Of a DNA stretch of 64,000 nucleotides, positions 34,665-46,392 are shown piece after piece. A program made the translations under genes and the position numbers. The stretch covers positions 62,001 to 126,000 of the forward strand of contig JAOVFP010000007.1 of the NCBI GenBank assembly GCA_025738555.1, in the 5' to 3' direction. The notes under the pieces were generated by a model. That model was not told the DNA's origin and did not search any database. It saw only the letters and a program-made list of their open reading frames with translations. This DNA comes from Cyathus striatus (Eukaryota; Basidiomycota; Agaricomycetes; Agaricales; Nidulariaceae). The first letter of the stretch is position 1, and each line of letters begins with the position of its first letter.

Positions 34665-36507
34665 TGTCGTACTGGTAACTGGGTATCGACGCTGTGTTAA
34701 CACGTGACCAGATTATCTGCTCCTGCGTGCCATTTGAATTTCTGGCTCTCTATTACAACATGAAGGATTCTCTATCTTTAAAATCGTTGGCATGATCTAC
34801 GAAGAAAAAAGCTCACAAAAGGGCTTTAGAAAGTGACTGAATTGGACTCAGACCACTGTGTTGGAGTTAGGCTGGACTCTGTAGTGTCTGAGGTTAGCAT
34901 TGTCCAAGTCTGTAACGCAGTTCAATGGGACCTGTATATTTCTCCTATCATATCCGGTGTGCTTCGTCAACACAAAATGATATCTAGATGATCCTGGAGT
35001 AGACTACCGTAATCCTGATGGATAGGCACCTCGTGCAGTCTTACTCGAACTTTCAATTAGCATTGCGATGTGCGCTCGTATACCAGCTAATTACCTACCA
35101 TCGGCAAGTCGTCTATATTTGCCTTCCACCACTTTCAATGTAGTGGAGCTCCGTGGTGGGTTACTTAAAGAATTATAGCTTACCCAGACACTGAATATTA
35201 GCGGTTCAGTTACAGCTTTTGCGTTAATGGCAGGTATTCTTGAAACATCCTATTTGTGGAATTTGAGCTTGCTTTGTTACGACTTTTGCTCAGGATTGTC
35301 GATTTACTGTGGGAATAAGCCGCCAACACTGAAAGCAGCGTGCTCTCGTTTGGTTATGCACTCCCAGCGCTCTCCGAGCCTTTCACCATATCGACACTGC
35401 TAGCACTGCTTTAACTGACAACACTTTCGACTCCACACCTCCGCCTTTATCCACCAAGGATTTATGAAAGGCTCAAGAAGAAAAGCACAGAAGCACAGAA
35501 AGGGAATCGCGGTTTGATTACTAGTTCTTGCTATTTTATCTTTTGTTATTCTAATTTTATCTATTTTTCTGTGCGGTGTGGTGTAAACGCCTTTAAGCTC
35601 CCATGCTATTGTAGCTGTTAACTTTTTATATGCCACGAAATGTCTACCGCTCATCAAGTCTAACGATAAAACAATAATCCCGTCAATCAGAGTGGTGTAC
35701 TAACCAGAGGGCAATGATCTTACCCCTACCACTGATATAAATCCGTTTCTCGACGTACTAACACCTCCGTCATTGTATTCTATTGCACGCTGAGGTGAGA
35801 TCTCTTTTATTCCTTATACAGTGACCTTCACGTAGATACATTTTACTCATTACTTACTCTAGGTGTGTCTAGATCAGCTTAGGGGATTCATTTTCTACAA
35901 TTTCAACTAGGACTTAGATTTAAGTCAACTTTTACAGACTCATAAATAAGGATGTATACGAGTCTTGAGCGTTTGAACAGTGGCTTGGTTGGATAGACAA
36001 TTAATGCATAAGCATGTTATGAAGGAATAGCTAGCAGCGCCGGAATTTATTCGGACATGAGTGAAGTATAGTAGCTATAAATTGATTTGTAGCGGGGATG
36101 TGGACACTCAGAATCACATGTGCTCACAGATCACAGACTCAGTGGGTCCACTACGTGAAGCTCAAATACCGCCCTTTTTAGCCAATGCCACATGTCTTGG
36201 AACGAGCATAGATAAATAGTTTTATTATGACTCAGAAAGTGAATTGATATAGGATTCTTCCCTAGGGTATGCGCCCACAACATGCCTCAATGTGTCACTC
36301 TCAGCAGTGCTCTACAGAGTCTGTGTATGTCGTTGTTGCTATTTCAAGGAGATGTACTTATCGAGCGGGGTCCTGAGTCAAGAAAATCTAAACTTCTTTT
36401 TGTATTGAGTACATAGTTCTCGCAATGGCTTATGGGCAAACTGAAGATAGGAAACTAAGAGCTTCATCCATTGCTGTTACGGTGTAGCAGGGTCAGATTA
36501 TCTCGGT
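34665..36507. repeat. Duplicated intergenic block with DUF6533 exon relic
   Basis: Parallels 48429-50715. It includes a relic of the second DUF6533 exon at about 35145-35250 (GGTTACTTAAAGAATTATAG, then a readable SVTAFALMAG equivalent) with a stop, followed by the 35365-35700 segment shared with 49590-49920 and the BTB upstream region from 35910. The first 400 bp have a third, diverged copy at about 54140-54560. No intact gene. Confidence 0.7.
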
Positions 36508-36716
36508 ATGGACGACCTGATAGATTTAGGTAAAGGTACTGCAAATGGGCAAGATGCATACTTATCTTTCCAAATTGGTCATTCAATGTTAAAGGTTCTT
36601 TAGGCAGCAGGATACCTAAATCAAAACAGTCAAATGCAAACACCATGAAACTAAATGTGAATAGTAGTAAGACAGAGTCTAGCAATTACAAGACCAGAAA
36701 GCAAATGAGAAGATAA
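36508..36716 (+). pseudogene. 3' fragment of a BTB gene (BTB3 type)
   Basis: From GACCTGATAGATTTAGGTAA onward the sequence matches the end of BTB3 exon 3 (58106 onward), its last intron and the basic final exon, ending TAA at 36714-36716. Everything upstream is instead the BTB upstream region of the other cassette type. The gene has no start and no BTB domain. Confidence 0.85.
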
Positions 36717-37063
36717 AATTAGTAGTAGTTTTAGTGCTGTTGGTTGTATTTCATGATGTATAATAGGCCTTTCTTTGAATGAAGTATGAATTGATGCTTA
36801 GTATCACAGAAACAATAATATCCATTATTCCAACTATCACAACCTACATAACAGTACAATGATACCTACAATGAATGTGTCCAAAAAATAATCTTTGAGT
36901 GTTGCATACTTCAAGAATCAGGCAACCATATACTTGGTGTACATTATTTAATAACTGTGAAGGTTAGAAATTGATTGGTGATGAGGAAATTGTAGAAGTG
37001 GGCACTAGGTGGAAAAAGGTGAAAGAACACAGAGCATTGAAGGTTTCCCATTATATAAGGAAG
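36717..37063. other. 3' flank shared with 58313-58550
   Basis: Non-coding. It parallels the sequence after BTB3, but the 400 bp of inverted, T-rich sequence at 58560-58980 is missing here apart from a short trace of the GGAAAAAGG(T/A)(G/A)AAAGAACACAGAGCA motif. Confidence 0.5.
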
Positions 37064-38980
37064 CTAGTAGTGATCAACTGCATTTTGAACCTTTCGCTTC
37101 TTATAATTCATGGAAGCATGTTTGTGAATGTCCCCATCATAATATGAAGTTTCATGTTGACTAGTTCCATTTTCACAAAGAAAATTGTAGTTTTGATCAT
37201 CACTAGGGAAGTAGGCCATTGATGCAGTTTCAGAAAACCCATTACAATTCCATTGCTCATCAGTTGACATCATTTCTGGAAATTCTCCATCATAGTATGA
37301 AGTATCACATTGACTGGTTCCATCTGCACAAAGAAAATCATAATTTTTATTGTTATTAAAATTTTCAGGGAAGTAAACCATTGGTGCTGTTTCAGAAAAT
37401 CCATTATAATTCCATTGCTCAGTATCATAATTCTCATGTTGAGATGTTGTGTTTCTTTTTACACAAATATCAACAGGGTTTGTTGTGTTCCTAATAGCTG
37501 TATGTAGTTTTTGAAGCATTTCTAGATGCATCCCCTTTATTCCTTTATTATCATCACTTGTATCATCTTTGCTTCCAGGAAGAGGTACCCCTTCAGGCCA
37601 GTTGACAATCTCCAAGTTATGATCAGACAGAATCTTTGTTAATGTAGTCCAGAGTAATTGTTTTTTACCAGTCCTTCCCAGGGGAACATTGTTTTTCACT
37701 AGCCATAAACTGTTATTAATCTCAAATGCATAAGTCCTATATGTACATACTCACCTAAGAGATCAATGAAGTAAGCTTTGACTTCATTTGCAAGAGTTGT
37801 CTTTGGAGGCTTAGTTCTCATGATACTTTGTCCAGTGTAGTGGGGAGACACCTGATCCATATGTGTATCCAGATGTATTGGTTGGTACTCATTTGTGACT
37901 TCATTTGCAAGAGTTGTCTTTGGAGGCTTAGTTCTCATGATACTTTGTCCAGTGTAGTGGGGAGACACCTGATCCATATGTGTATCCAGATGTATTGGTT
38001 GGTACTCATTTGTGACTTCATTTGCAAGAGTTGTCTTTGGAGGCTTAGTTCTCATGATACTTTGTCCAGTGTAATGGGGAGACACCTGATCCATATGTGT
38101 ATCCAGATGTATTGGTTGGTACTCATTTGTGACTTCATTTGCAAGAGTTGTCTTTGGAGGCTTAGTTCTCATGATACTTTGTCCAGTGTAATGGGGAGAC
38201 ACCTGTTCCATATGTGTATCCAGATGTATTGGTTGGTACTCATTTCTTGGTTTGCATATATCTGCTTCACTCCAATGTATTGCACAATAAATCACAGGAA
38301 CATATGTCAAGAATAAAGAGACCACTTACATCAGACTTAATATTAATCTCTAGTCCATATCCAAGTTCTTCAGGGCACTTAAACCTTCCTTCTAATTCAT
38401 AACCTTCAGATTTGTACTTGAATCTTCCCAAGCAATCAGGTTTAAGCCACAATTTAGCTATTTTACCAGCTAGCTCTGAGAAAATCCCACTAAGTTTTAT
38501 GCTGTTACTATCTTGGTCATTTGGTAGTCCTTGGTGAGAAATAGTTCCAGCAGTAGGTACATATTTAGCCTCAGTATGTTTAGCACTGCCAGTGGTTTGA
38601 GTGTGTACAATACCAGTATTATCATTTTGCACAGTTTGTTTTGGTTTGAGTCCACCATTGCTCTCATGTGCATAATTGGTAACAAGTTTATCCCCAGTGT
38701 CATTACTCATTATTTTCTTCTTATATGAGTTTCTCATCTGATCAGTGCCCCTAGTATCTTTAGCTCCATTGCTTTGGTTGGAAATAGGGATTCCATAACC
38801 ATATTGATGATTCTGACCTTTCGGCTCTAGCATAGGTACTTCGCTAGTACCTTTATTGTCGATGAAAGATTCACTGTATTGCGACTGTGTATGTTTGTTC
38901 GTGGTATTCACGTTATCATGTAGTTTGTTCCCTAGTATTTTGTCATGTGCAGCATGTTTGGCATTGTCGATCGAAGACAT
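37064..38980 (-). pseudogene. Unknown low-complexity protein, copy A (expanded, splice acceptor lost)
   Basis: Homologous throughout to the intact gene at 58983-60425. Exon 1 is 38980-38330 (MSSIDNAKHAAHDK..., polar, ending LEINIKSD). Exon 2 would be 38271-37755 and exon 3 37698-37064. Frames inside the exons are open, and a spliced product would have 600 aa against 442 in copy B. But the acceptor of intron 1, TTAG in copy B, is TTGG here, and no nearby AG restores the frame. Exon 2 holds four tandem copies of a 39-residue unit (NEYQPIHLDTHMDQVSPHYT...) where copy B has one. Exon 3 has a duplicated module (GFSETA...YFP...GTSQ...SYYDG). I do not recognise the family. No signal peptide or membrane segment. 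Confidence 0.7.
37780..38247 (-). repeat. Four tandem 117-bp coding repeats
   Basis: Four copies of a 117-bp unit, 39 codons each so in frame, differing at only a few bases (for example GTAGTGGGG versus GTAATGGGG, and GATCC versus GTTCC). The homologous gene at 58983-60425 has one unit. Near identity between units means recent expansion or homogenisation. Confidence 0.95.
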
Positions 38981-40901
38981 GATGAGGAAGCAGAAAGAGT
39001 GAAGTGGAAAGAATAGAAAGAGGTCCGACTAGTAGCTAGAGTGGCGTTAATATAGGTATGCCTCGCTTTTAATGCATGCTTAGTTATGCTAGCTTCTCAC
39101 ACACTACCCGATGATCGGGCCTCAGAGAAAGAATTCGGAGCGCCCAACAGTTATAGCATAACTATTAATGTCCTCATATATATCGTAAATAAGTCGACCC
39201 ACGCTGTTCATCTAAATTGCCCATCATGGAAAAACTACCAACTTAACGTGAACTTGCGATGTTTACTAACTTCTACAGCATTCAAGAGGAGACACCAAAG
39301 CTTCGAATTATGATTAACGTCATTATACTCCTTAAAAGAGCCGCCGATCTACCGTGCACTGCGGAATTTAGCACAGCCTACAGACGCCTTGTGATCATGC
39401 ACAGCGTTGTGCGGCGTCTTCATAACACAGCCTTTCGTACTTCTAATAAGTACATATACTTAAAAGCCATATCCCAAAGAAACCTTGCATAACAGATATT
39501 TTAAGCTATACATATACTACTTACCAGCGTCGTCATACCGGCACCAAATGGTGAAGGACACATAAGCAGTCAATCATCTATTAATAGAGGAGCTCGAGAC
39601 AGCTTAGCTGCATACAGCTGTTTGTAACGCGCGCTAAACTAAATGTTCGGATTACTTCGGATGTTCGTAAACTTCAGATTTCACTGACATACGCATCGTC
39701 TATCCTCACAGATAGCCAGAATGTTAGTAGATAGTAAATATAATTCGCAGATTTTCAGACGAAGATGGGTAAAATAGAGAAAATCGAAAAGCTCTCGAAT
39801 TTCCGATCACGTTTTGCAACTGATCTGTAGCGACGAGACAAAACGGCAAAGTTGAACTCTCCAAATAACTAACGTGTTGCATAGTGTAGTTGGTATAAAA
39901 ATGTATAATAAACATCGACATCTCCTGATTAAAGTCGTACCAGTACCACCGCCGGTACTAGTAATTTATCAATAACACTGTTTTACTCTCGCTCATGCAG
40001 GCAGCTCTCAGGAACTTATCCAAGTCTAATAGCTTGTCGAAACTTACGGTGGTCACCTAGTGCAGCTCACGCGATTCCCAAATCAAAACATCATATTTTA
40101 CGTGCCCGTATCTATATACTTTGTCATTTCAGCTTTATGAACTTAGATGAAGTCAGAACTTCATTTATGTTATTAGTAAATCATCCCAGGTGGCAATGCA
40201 ATGGCAGCGTTTGCGCTTGATTTAATGGTAAATAGTCTGATAAACCTTGAAGCTTGCACATCTGCGAAATGTACTTATATAGCAGTAGTGAAATCGTTTC
40301 CTTGTAAGTGCTTAATGCTGGACGAAAGATAAGAACAGACCTGGGTCCTGAATCTTTGCGCTTCCCGCTCCATATCATCTGCCGATCTTCTGACAGTTGG
40401 ACTTACGTCAATTCTCCGCTCTAGCTCAACTTATTCTAGTTAATCATACGCTTTCACTGCTATAGGAAATATATATACGAGCACTACAGATAGAACGAAA
40501 ATAAAGTAAGGGACGTTGAACATCCATCCATATCTAAAACTTTCCAAATCACCGCGACCGAACGTACATACCTACAATGTAAATATGATGATTTTCTATC
40601 TTTACCTTGAATGCTCCATGACGTACGTCACCCACAAATTAGAGCGCGAATCGTTAACGAAGTTCAACCGCCCAAGCTTCGAATAGAGATATGAGCATGC
40701 GGATACAACACTGTTGGTATGTAACGACATTCCTCATGACCTATCATATCTGTCCTTCTGCAACAAAAAAAGCCTTTACCTATGTTTTAGAGCATGATGC
40801 GCTGTAATTCACCTCGGGTTAATGGAGTCCATCCCGACGTGTCATTTATCTGGTCCGTCTTTCTCCTGGTCAGAATCACATAAAATCGGTGGAGGGGTGG
40901 A
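38981..40901. other. Shared spacer between unknown gene and secreted protein gene, cassette A
   Basis: Parallels 60426-62391 almost end to end, for example CCCATCATGGAAAAACTACC, AACTTCATTTATGTTATTAG and CATGACGTACGTCACCCAC. It should hold the divergent promoters of the minus gene on the left and the plus gene on the right. No exon recognised. Confidence 0.6.
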
Positions 40902-41278
40902 ATGTTTCTTTACTGCTCCAGGTCCGACATTCCTATAGGTCTTTTATTTGTCATTATCGTTTTGTCCCTGCTTACTAACTCTATCGTTAGCTACAAGCCA
41001 ATATTATTCAAATACATACTTACCGCCACTTTGGTGGTCATTGGGGGTTTCCAAGCTTTGGCACTTCCAGCGACTTCGGATGACAGAATAGTACGTCTGC
41101 CTACATAATCAAGGATCTGCTAGATCTAATATATTTATAGAGACGATCAGACGAATACGTTAACACACCGGGAGGACCTCGTCTCCGATCGCAGGTTCAT
41201 TTTGTCCCTCCAGAAGCACGCACCCACCACGACTCTGATAAGCTCTGATACCGCACATATCATCTCCTCGGAAGGAGT
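40902..41278 (+). pseudogene. 5' fragment of secreted protein gene, cassette A
   Basis: Matches exon 1, intron and the beginning of exon 2 of the intact gene at 62488-63450. The ATG that opens the signal peptide in the intact copy (MFFKYILTATLVV) is ATA here (CCAATATTATTC). A short duplication (CTCTGATAAGCTCTGATACC) shifts the frame in exon 2. The sequence stops matching right after CTCCTCGGAAGGAG at 41278 and the GC-rich block begins. Confidence 0.85.
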
Positions 41279-41470
41279 CGTCGTCGTCGGCGGCGGCGGT
41301 ATTGGGCGCTGTCCTCTTCCTCGGTGTGGGCGTTGGCATTGGTGCTGGCGTCGTGGTCGCCATTGTGGGCGCTGTCCTCGCCGTCGTCGTTATCATTGTG
41401 GGTGTTGTGCATTGTGCGCTGTCCTAGAAGTCGTCTTCGTCATCGTCATCGTCAAGTGGATGTGGGTGTT
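41279..41470. repeat. GC-rich block, copy 2, part 1
   Basis: Matches 33220-33380 (GGGCGCTGTCCTC, GCTGGCGTCGTGGTCG, CCTAGAAGTCGTCTTCGTC, GTGGATGTGGGTGTT). It continues after the solo LTR at 42039. Confidence 0.8.
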
Positions 41471-42033
41471 TGTTATGGACCGGTGTTAGTATAGATACGT
41501 ACCTGGTCCTTGAGTTCTGCGATATGAGGGAGTTATCCTGAATAGAGTTGAGTCGTTAATAGCCTAACCGGGTAGATCTTGATAACTGAAGGATCTAAAA
41601 CTACCGCCGGAGATAACTACAAGCGAAGCGCGAGGTAGTTATCACGGATCGTCAGAGCGTAGTCTTGACGGTCGAGGAGCGATGAAGTACGCTGAATTCA
41701 GAGCGAGGTCTTGAATTAACGTAGTAGACTAGTAGCGTTGGAACGGTACTAGTTGTCTTAGAGCAGGTTGCAAGAGTTAACGGTAAAAAAGGTATGATTT
41801 ATTCTAATCAACTACATCAACCTATATACTGATGAAATGATGAAATCTAGTAGTGTCCCATATGTTCTACAGTAAGCGAGACTATTCCATATGGCTCTTC
41901 AATGATGTAGAAAGGTATAGAACGTTCCGTTCTATGCGAGAAAATGCGTAGGCCAGTAGTTGAATACTCTAGGTAAGTAGAAATGCGAAGGTATAGTACT
42001 TTCCCTGATAGAATAAAGTGATATACCATAACA
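41471..42033. mobile_element. Solo LTR
   Basis: 563 bp starting TGTTATGG and ending CCATAACA, a perfect 8-bp terminal inversion of the TG...CA kind, flanked by GTGTT at 41466-41470 and 42034-42038, an exact 5-bp target duplication. No internal coding region and no second LTR nearby, so this is a recombination-derived solo LTR of an LTR retrotransposon. The paralogous GC-rich block near 33377 lacks it. Superfamily (Gypsy or Copia) cannot be told. Confidence 0.93.
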
Positions 42034-42038
42034 GTGTT

Positions 42039-42125
42039 GGGCGAGACGATGAGATAGCAACGATGCTGCTGAGGAGACAACAGTCGATGGTGACGGAGGT
42101 GGAGGTGTTGGGGGAGACACGAGAC
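42039..42125. repeat. GC-rich block, copy 2, part 2
   Basis: Matches 33390-33465 (AGCAACGATGCTGCT, GAGACAACAGT, GGAGGTGTTGGGGGAGACAC), between the solo LTR and the foldback nest. Confidence 0.8.
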
Positions 42126-43214
42126 TATGACACTCCAATGTGTCATTTATTCGCCGTACTTAACCGTTGCCGTACTCTCAGAATCTATTTGTTTTTCTGT
42201 ATTTTCTGTATATATCTACATTGGTACTATATATTACATACTCATATATCTTACCACTGCAGATATCTCTCTTATAATGACTGTTTCGACGACTTTCTGA
42301 GGCTTCGGAAATTTCCGTCAAAATTCCCACGCTCTTCTGAGAATAGCCTGCCGTTCAACTTACATCCAACTTCAGTCAATTTTACTGTTTAACGTTACTG
42401 AGCTCTAATTTCAGCTTTAATTTATTGTTACATGCTATATTTATATATAATTTACACTAAATATGAGTTACTAAAGGGTAGTCGAGATGCTTTGGAGATG
42501 TTATTTCCAATATAAAAATACACCCATCCAAGTTTTTAAGACGATGATTAGAGCGACAGCGCGTAGCTTATAGCAGAGAGAAAAACACCGCGGGAAATTG
42601 CTTCTATAAGCGCGAAGATATGAAGAAAATACGATGAATATATTTTAAAATCGATAATATTGAGAAGATATGACGAAAATATTTGATTTCATCATATCTT
42701 CTTGATATCATCAAAGGGAATAAAAGCAATTGGCCGCGGTGAAAAGAAACTATTTAGAGTCTAAATAATTCTGTTATTGTTGCTATCGGCGACACACTGT
42801 TGCTTGGTGTGAGCTTACTTGATTAATAACACCCTTATATTAGAAATAGTGCCCCAAAACGTCCTTTGGTAGTCCTTATCTAGTGTCGAGTATGCATTAA
42901 TATAATATAAACTAATTAAAAAGGAGCTGGAATTGAAGCTCAGTAATGTTTAACGGTAAGATTGACTGAAGTTGGCAAGAAGTTGGATGTAAGTTGAACG
43001 GCAGGCTATTCTCAGAAGAGCGTGGGAATTGTGACGGAAATTTCCGAAGCCTCAGAAAGTCGTCGAAACAGTCATTATAAGAGAGATATCTGCAGTGGTA
43101 AGATATATGAGTATGTAATATATAGTACCAATGTAGATATATACAGAAAATACAGAAGAACAAATAGATTCTGAGAGTATGGCAACAGTTAAGTACGGCG
43201 AATAAATGACACAT

Positions 43215-44714
43215 ATGCCGCTCCGAATGGGAAAATAATCGCCGTGCCGTAGTTCGGTTGCCGTAGCATTGGGGGCGCCGTAGTCTACGATTTTCTTCCA
43301 TTTTCCGCAATCTCACTGTATATTTTTGTTCTAATGTATAAATAAATTTGTCTATATGTTCTAATAATGATGACATAGTCCTAAATCGACCTAGAAGCTA
43401 TGTTTTTTCATAGAATGTCATGTTCAACGGTATTTCCCACGTTTTTCCCACGCTTCGCTGAAGTGCTTTACGGCAATCATACAACGCCTTCAGTCCACCT
43501 TTAGAATTTCGTCAGCCTTGCTCTCTCGTACTCTTCTTTATATATACAATATTGATACATATATAATTTAGTTATGTCCAGACACCCTAATGTCATACCA
43601 GCATTCGCATGCACATTAAGCTGCTTCATTAAATATGTTATTTCAGCTTAAACAGCTATGAAGAGAAAATTGAATGGTACTAATTAGGTTAAACTTTATA
43701 TTCTAGATCGAATTCAGGTCATATAGTTATAATAATTAGTTCATATACTCACCATATACATTATTATGCATATGTATAAGAGCTCAAAGAAATAACGGAG
43801 AGAAAGATAAAGTTTAAAGACTAAACTAACTTAATCCATATAAGAGTTATATCAATTGCTCGAGGTATTTTAAATACATTGTACTATAAGCGTGGGTGGC
43901 CGAACGATTGACAAGGTAGCGATGTAAAGCATTTTAATTAAGCGTGGGAAATATTATTAACAAAACACGTCATGAAATAACATAGCTTCTGTGTTGATTT
44001 AAGACTGCTATTGTAGTAATTAAATACAGAGACATTTATAATTATATTGCATATGCATAGCATAGAGGCATAATGTGTATGTCTCTCAACTTCTCTGTAT
44101 GTAATAATCTAAAGCACCTCAACGCTTTCACCCTCCGACCAGATACACTCAATGCTCGTTTGTCAGATATTTAGAACAACAGTTAAGGTACTCAGATATT
44201 AATTTGCGAAATATATGTATACGCAATGCCTCAACTACTCAGATTATCCTCTCCATTTGTTATTTATTTTTAATTTCATAGTTCTTCGAGCTGAAACAAC
44301 ACATTTAATAGTACAACTTAATCCACATGTGAATGCTGGTATGACATTAGGGTGTCTGGACATAACTAAATTATATATGTATCAATATTGTATATATAAA
44401 GAAGAGTACGAGAGAGCAAGGCTGACGAAATTCTAAAGGTGGACTGAAGGCGTTGTATGATTGCCGTAAAGCACTTCAGCGAAGCGTGGGAAAAACGTGG
44501 GAAATACCGTTGAACATGACATTCTATGAAAAAACATAGCTTCTAGGTCGATTTAGGACTATGTCATCATTATTAGAACATATAGACAAATTTATTTATA
44601 CATTAGAACAAAAATATACAGTGAGATTGCGGAAAATGGAAGAAAATTGTAGACTACGGTGCCCCCAATGCTACGGCAACCGAACTACGGCACGGCGATT
44701 ATTTTCCCATTCGG
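43215..44714. mobile_element. Foldback element E1
   Basis: 1.5 kb with nearly identical inverted arms of about 400 bp (43215-43630 and 44310-44714). The terminus is ATGCCGCTCCGAATGGGAAA. The right end stops at CCCATTCGG and lacks the last eight bases (AGCGGCAT) because E2 begins there. The centre is AT-rich and non-coding. The short ORF seen on both arms (MSSLLEHIDKFIYTLEQKYT...) is not supported as a gene. Confidence 0.88.
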
Positions 44715-44715
44715 T

Positions 44716-46381
44716 ATGCCGCTCCGAATGGGAAAATAATCGCCGTACTCTAGTTCGGTTGCCGTAGGGAAGGGGGTGCCGTAGTCTACAATTTCTCCTC
44801 CATTTTCCTCAGTTCTTTACATATTTTGACTCTAATGTATAACTATATTACTACATATAATATTAAAGCAATAAAGTAGTCTTTGATCGACCGGAGTGTC
44901 GTTTTTTTCATGGTATCTTTTGTTTTATGATTTTTCTCACGCTGAGTTAAGGCGACTTACCACGCTACCTTGCCATAGTCAGTCCATCTTAGGCTTCGCT
45001 CTTGTTTCATTCAGCCTTGCTCTCTTGTATTATTCATTCTGAATATACTAATATGTGAAAGAGTTGTTGTTGTTGTTTTATTTAATATGCTTGCTCGTCT
45101 CTATTAATTATCAAAGCTCTATGTACTAAACTTATCTAAATATATGTATAGAATCAGAATCATATAATAGGGGAATTTAGGTATGGCCGTTTTGTCGCTT
45201 CACTACAAATCAGTCATTACAACGGCGCAGAAATCTTTCCAGAAAATTATAGCGCGCATTACAAAACAGCTATAGCTGTATCATGTAACGCCAAGTTTGA
45301 ACTCCACTAAATGTAATATGGCAAAGGGAACATTGTCAAGCAACTAAAGATTCTAGGATAGGGATATTTGGTTAATATTCCAAGTATAATTGAGGCCATT
45401 TACACATAAAAATTACTTAGCTTCATACAGTTAGTACGTAGGAAAAACCAAGGAAAAACGCAACGGTTCAACGTTCAATATTTTAACGTTCAAGATCAGG
45501 CTTAAAAACTACTATAACTTGAGGTCGTAAGCTTAATTTTTGTATACGATAGTTTCAGTAATTTCTGAAAGAACGAGAGAGCAAGCAGAAAATGATTGCT
45601 AATGATTCCAGTGATGGTGTTGTGGGAACACTTTAACTCATCGTGAGAAATACAATAGAACATAAGGTTTCACGACAAAAACATAGATTTCTTGTCGATT
45701 AAAAATTATTAAATTGTTTTGATATACTCCTAAGTAATTTAGTTACACATAAGAGTCATTGAGGAGAGAACGCGAGTGGAACGCGTACGGACGCGTCACA
45801 AGAACATGATCTTGATGATTACGTAATTCGGTTCGGAACGTCTTGAGATGTATGATATGTCGAGATTCGCAGAACAAAAATTGAGACACTCGGATATGAA
45901 TTTGGGAAACATACTTATATAGGATGCCTCCACTATGCAGACTGTCCTCTCCGCCCGCTATTCAATTTTTATTTCATAGCTCTTCGAGCTGAAACCACAC
46001 GGCTTGTCATTTGAGTTTCCGGACAGAGTGAATTATATTTATATTACACATATAACGAAGAGTACAGTAGATAAAAGCTCAAGAAAGTCTAAAGGTGGAC
46101 TGAAAGCACTGTAAAATTGCTATACTTTAAGCACATCAACCCAGCATGGGAGATGCGTGGGAAATACCTAGAAAAAAACATTATATGATAAAACATAGCT
46201 CTATTTCGATTCATGACTATTTTATCATCATTATAACATTCAGAGACAAGTATTTATACATGGGAATAAAAGTACACAGCGAAAATGCGGAAAATCGAAG
46301 AAAAACCATACACTACGGCACCCCCTTCACTACGGCAACCGAACTAGAATACGGCGATTAATTTCCCATTCGGAGCGGCAT
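44716..46381. mobile_element. Foldback element E2 (diverged)
   Basis: 1.67 kb, same termini (ATGCCGCTCCGAATGGGAAA ... CGGAGCGGCAT). The arms are more diverged from each other and from E1 and E3, so it belongs to an older copy or a different subfamily. It is followed by ACAT and the 7-bp filler TCGGAGT before E3. No coding capacity recognised. Confidence 0.82.
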
Positions 46382-46392
46382 ACATTCGGAGT

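Noticed and set aside
37780..38247. Possible CRISPR-like array
   Set aside because: The units are contiguous 117-bp coding repeats without spacers, in a eukaryotic genome.
37828..38316. 162-codon plus-strand ORF over the tandem repeats
   Set aside because: It is the antisense shadow of the four 117-bp units of the minus-strand gene; the unit length divisible by three keeps every frame open.
42018..44767. Repeated ORFs starting MSSLLEHIDKF or containing CHLFAVLN on both strands
   Set aside because: They lie in the mirrored arms of foldback elements, appear on both strands because of the symmetry, are AT-rich and have no domain.
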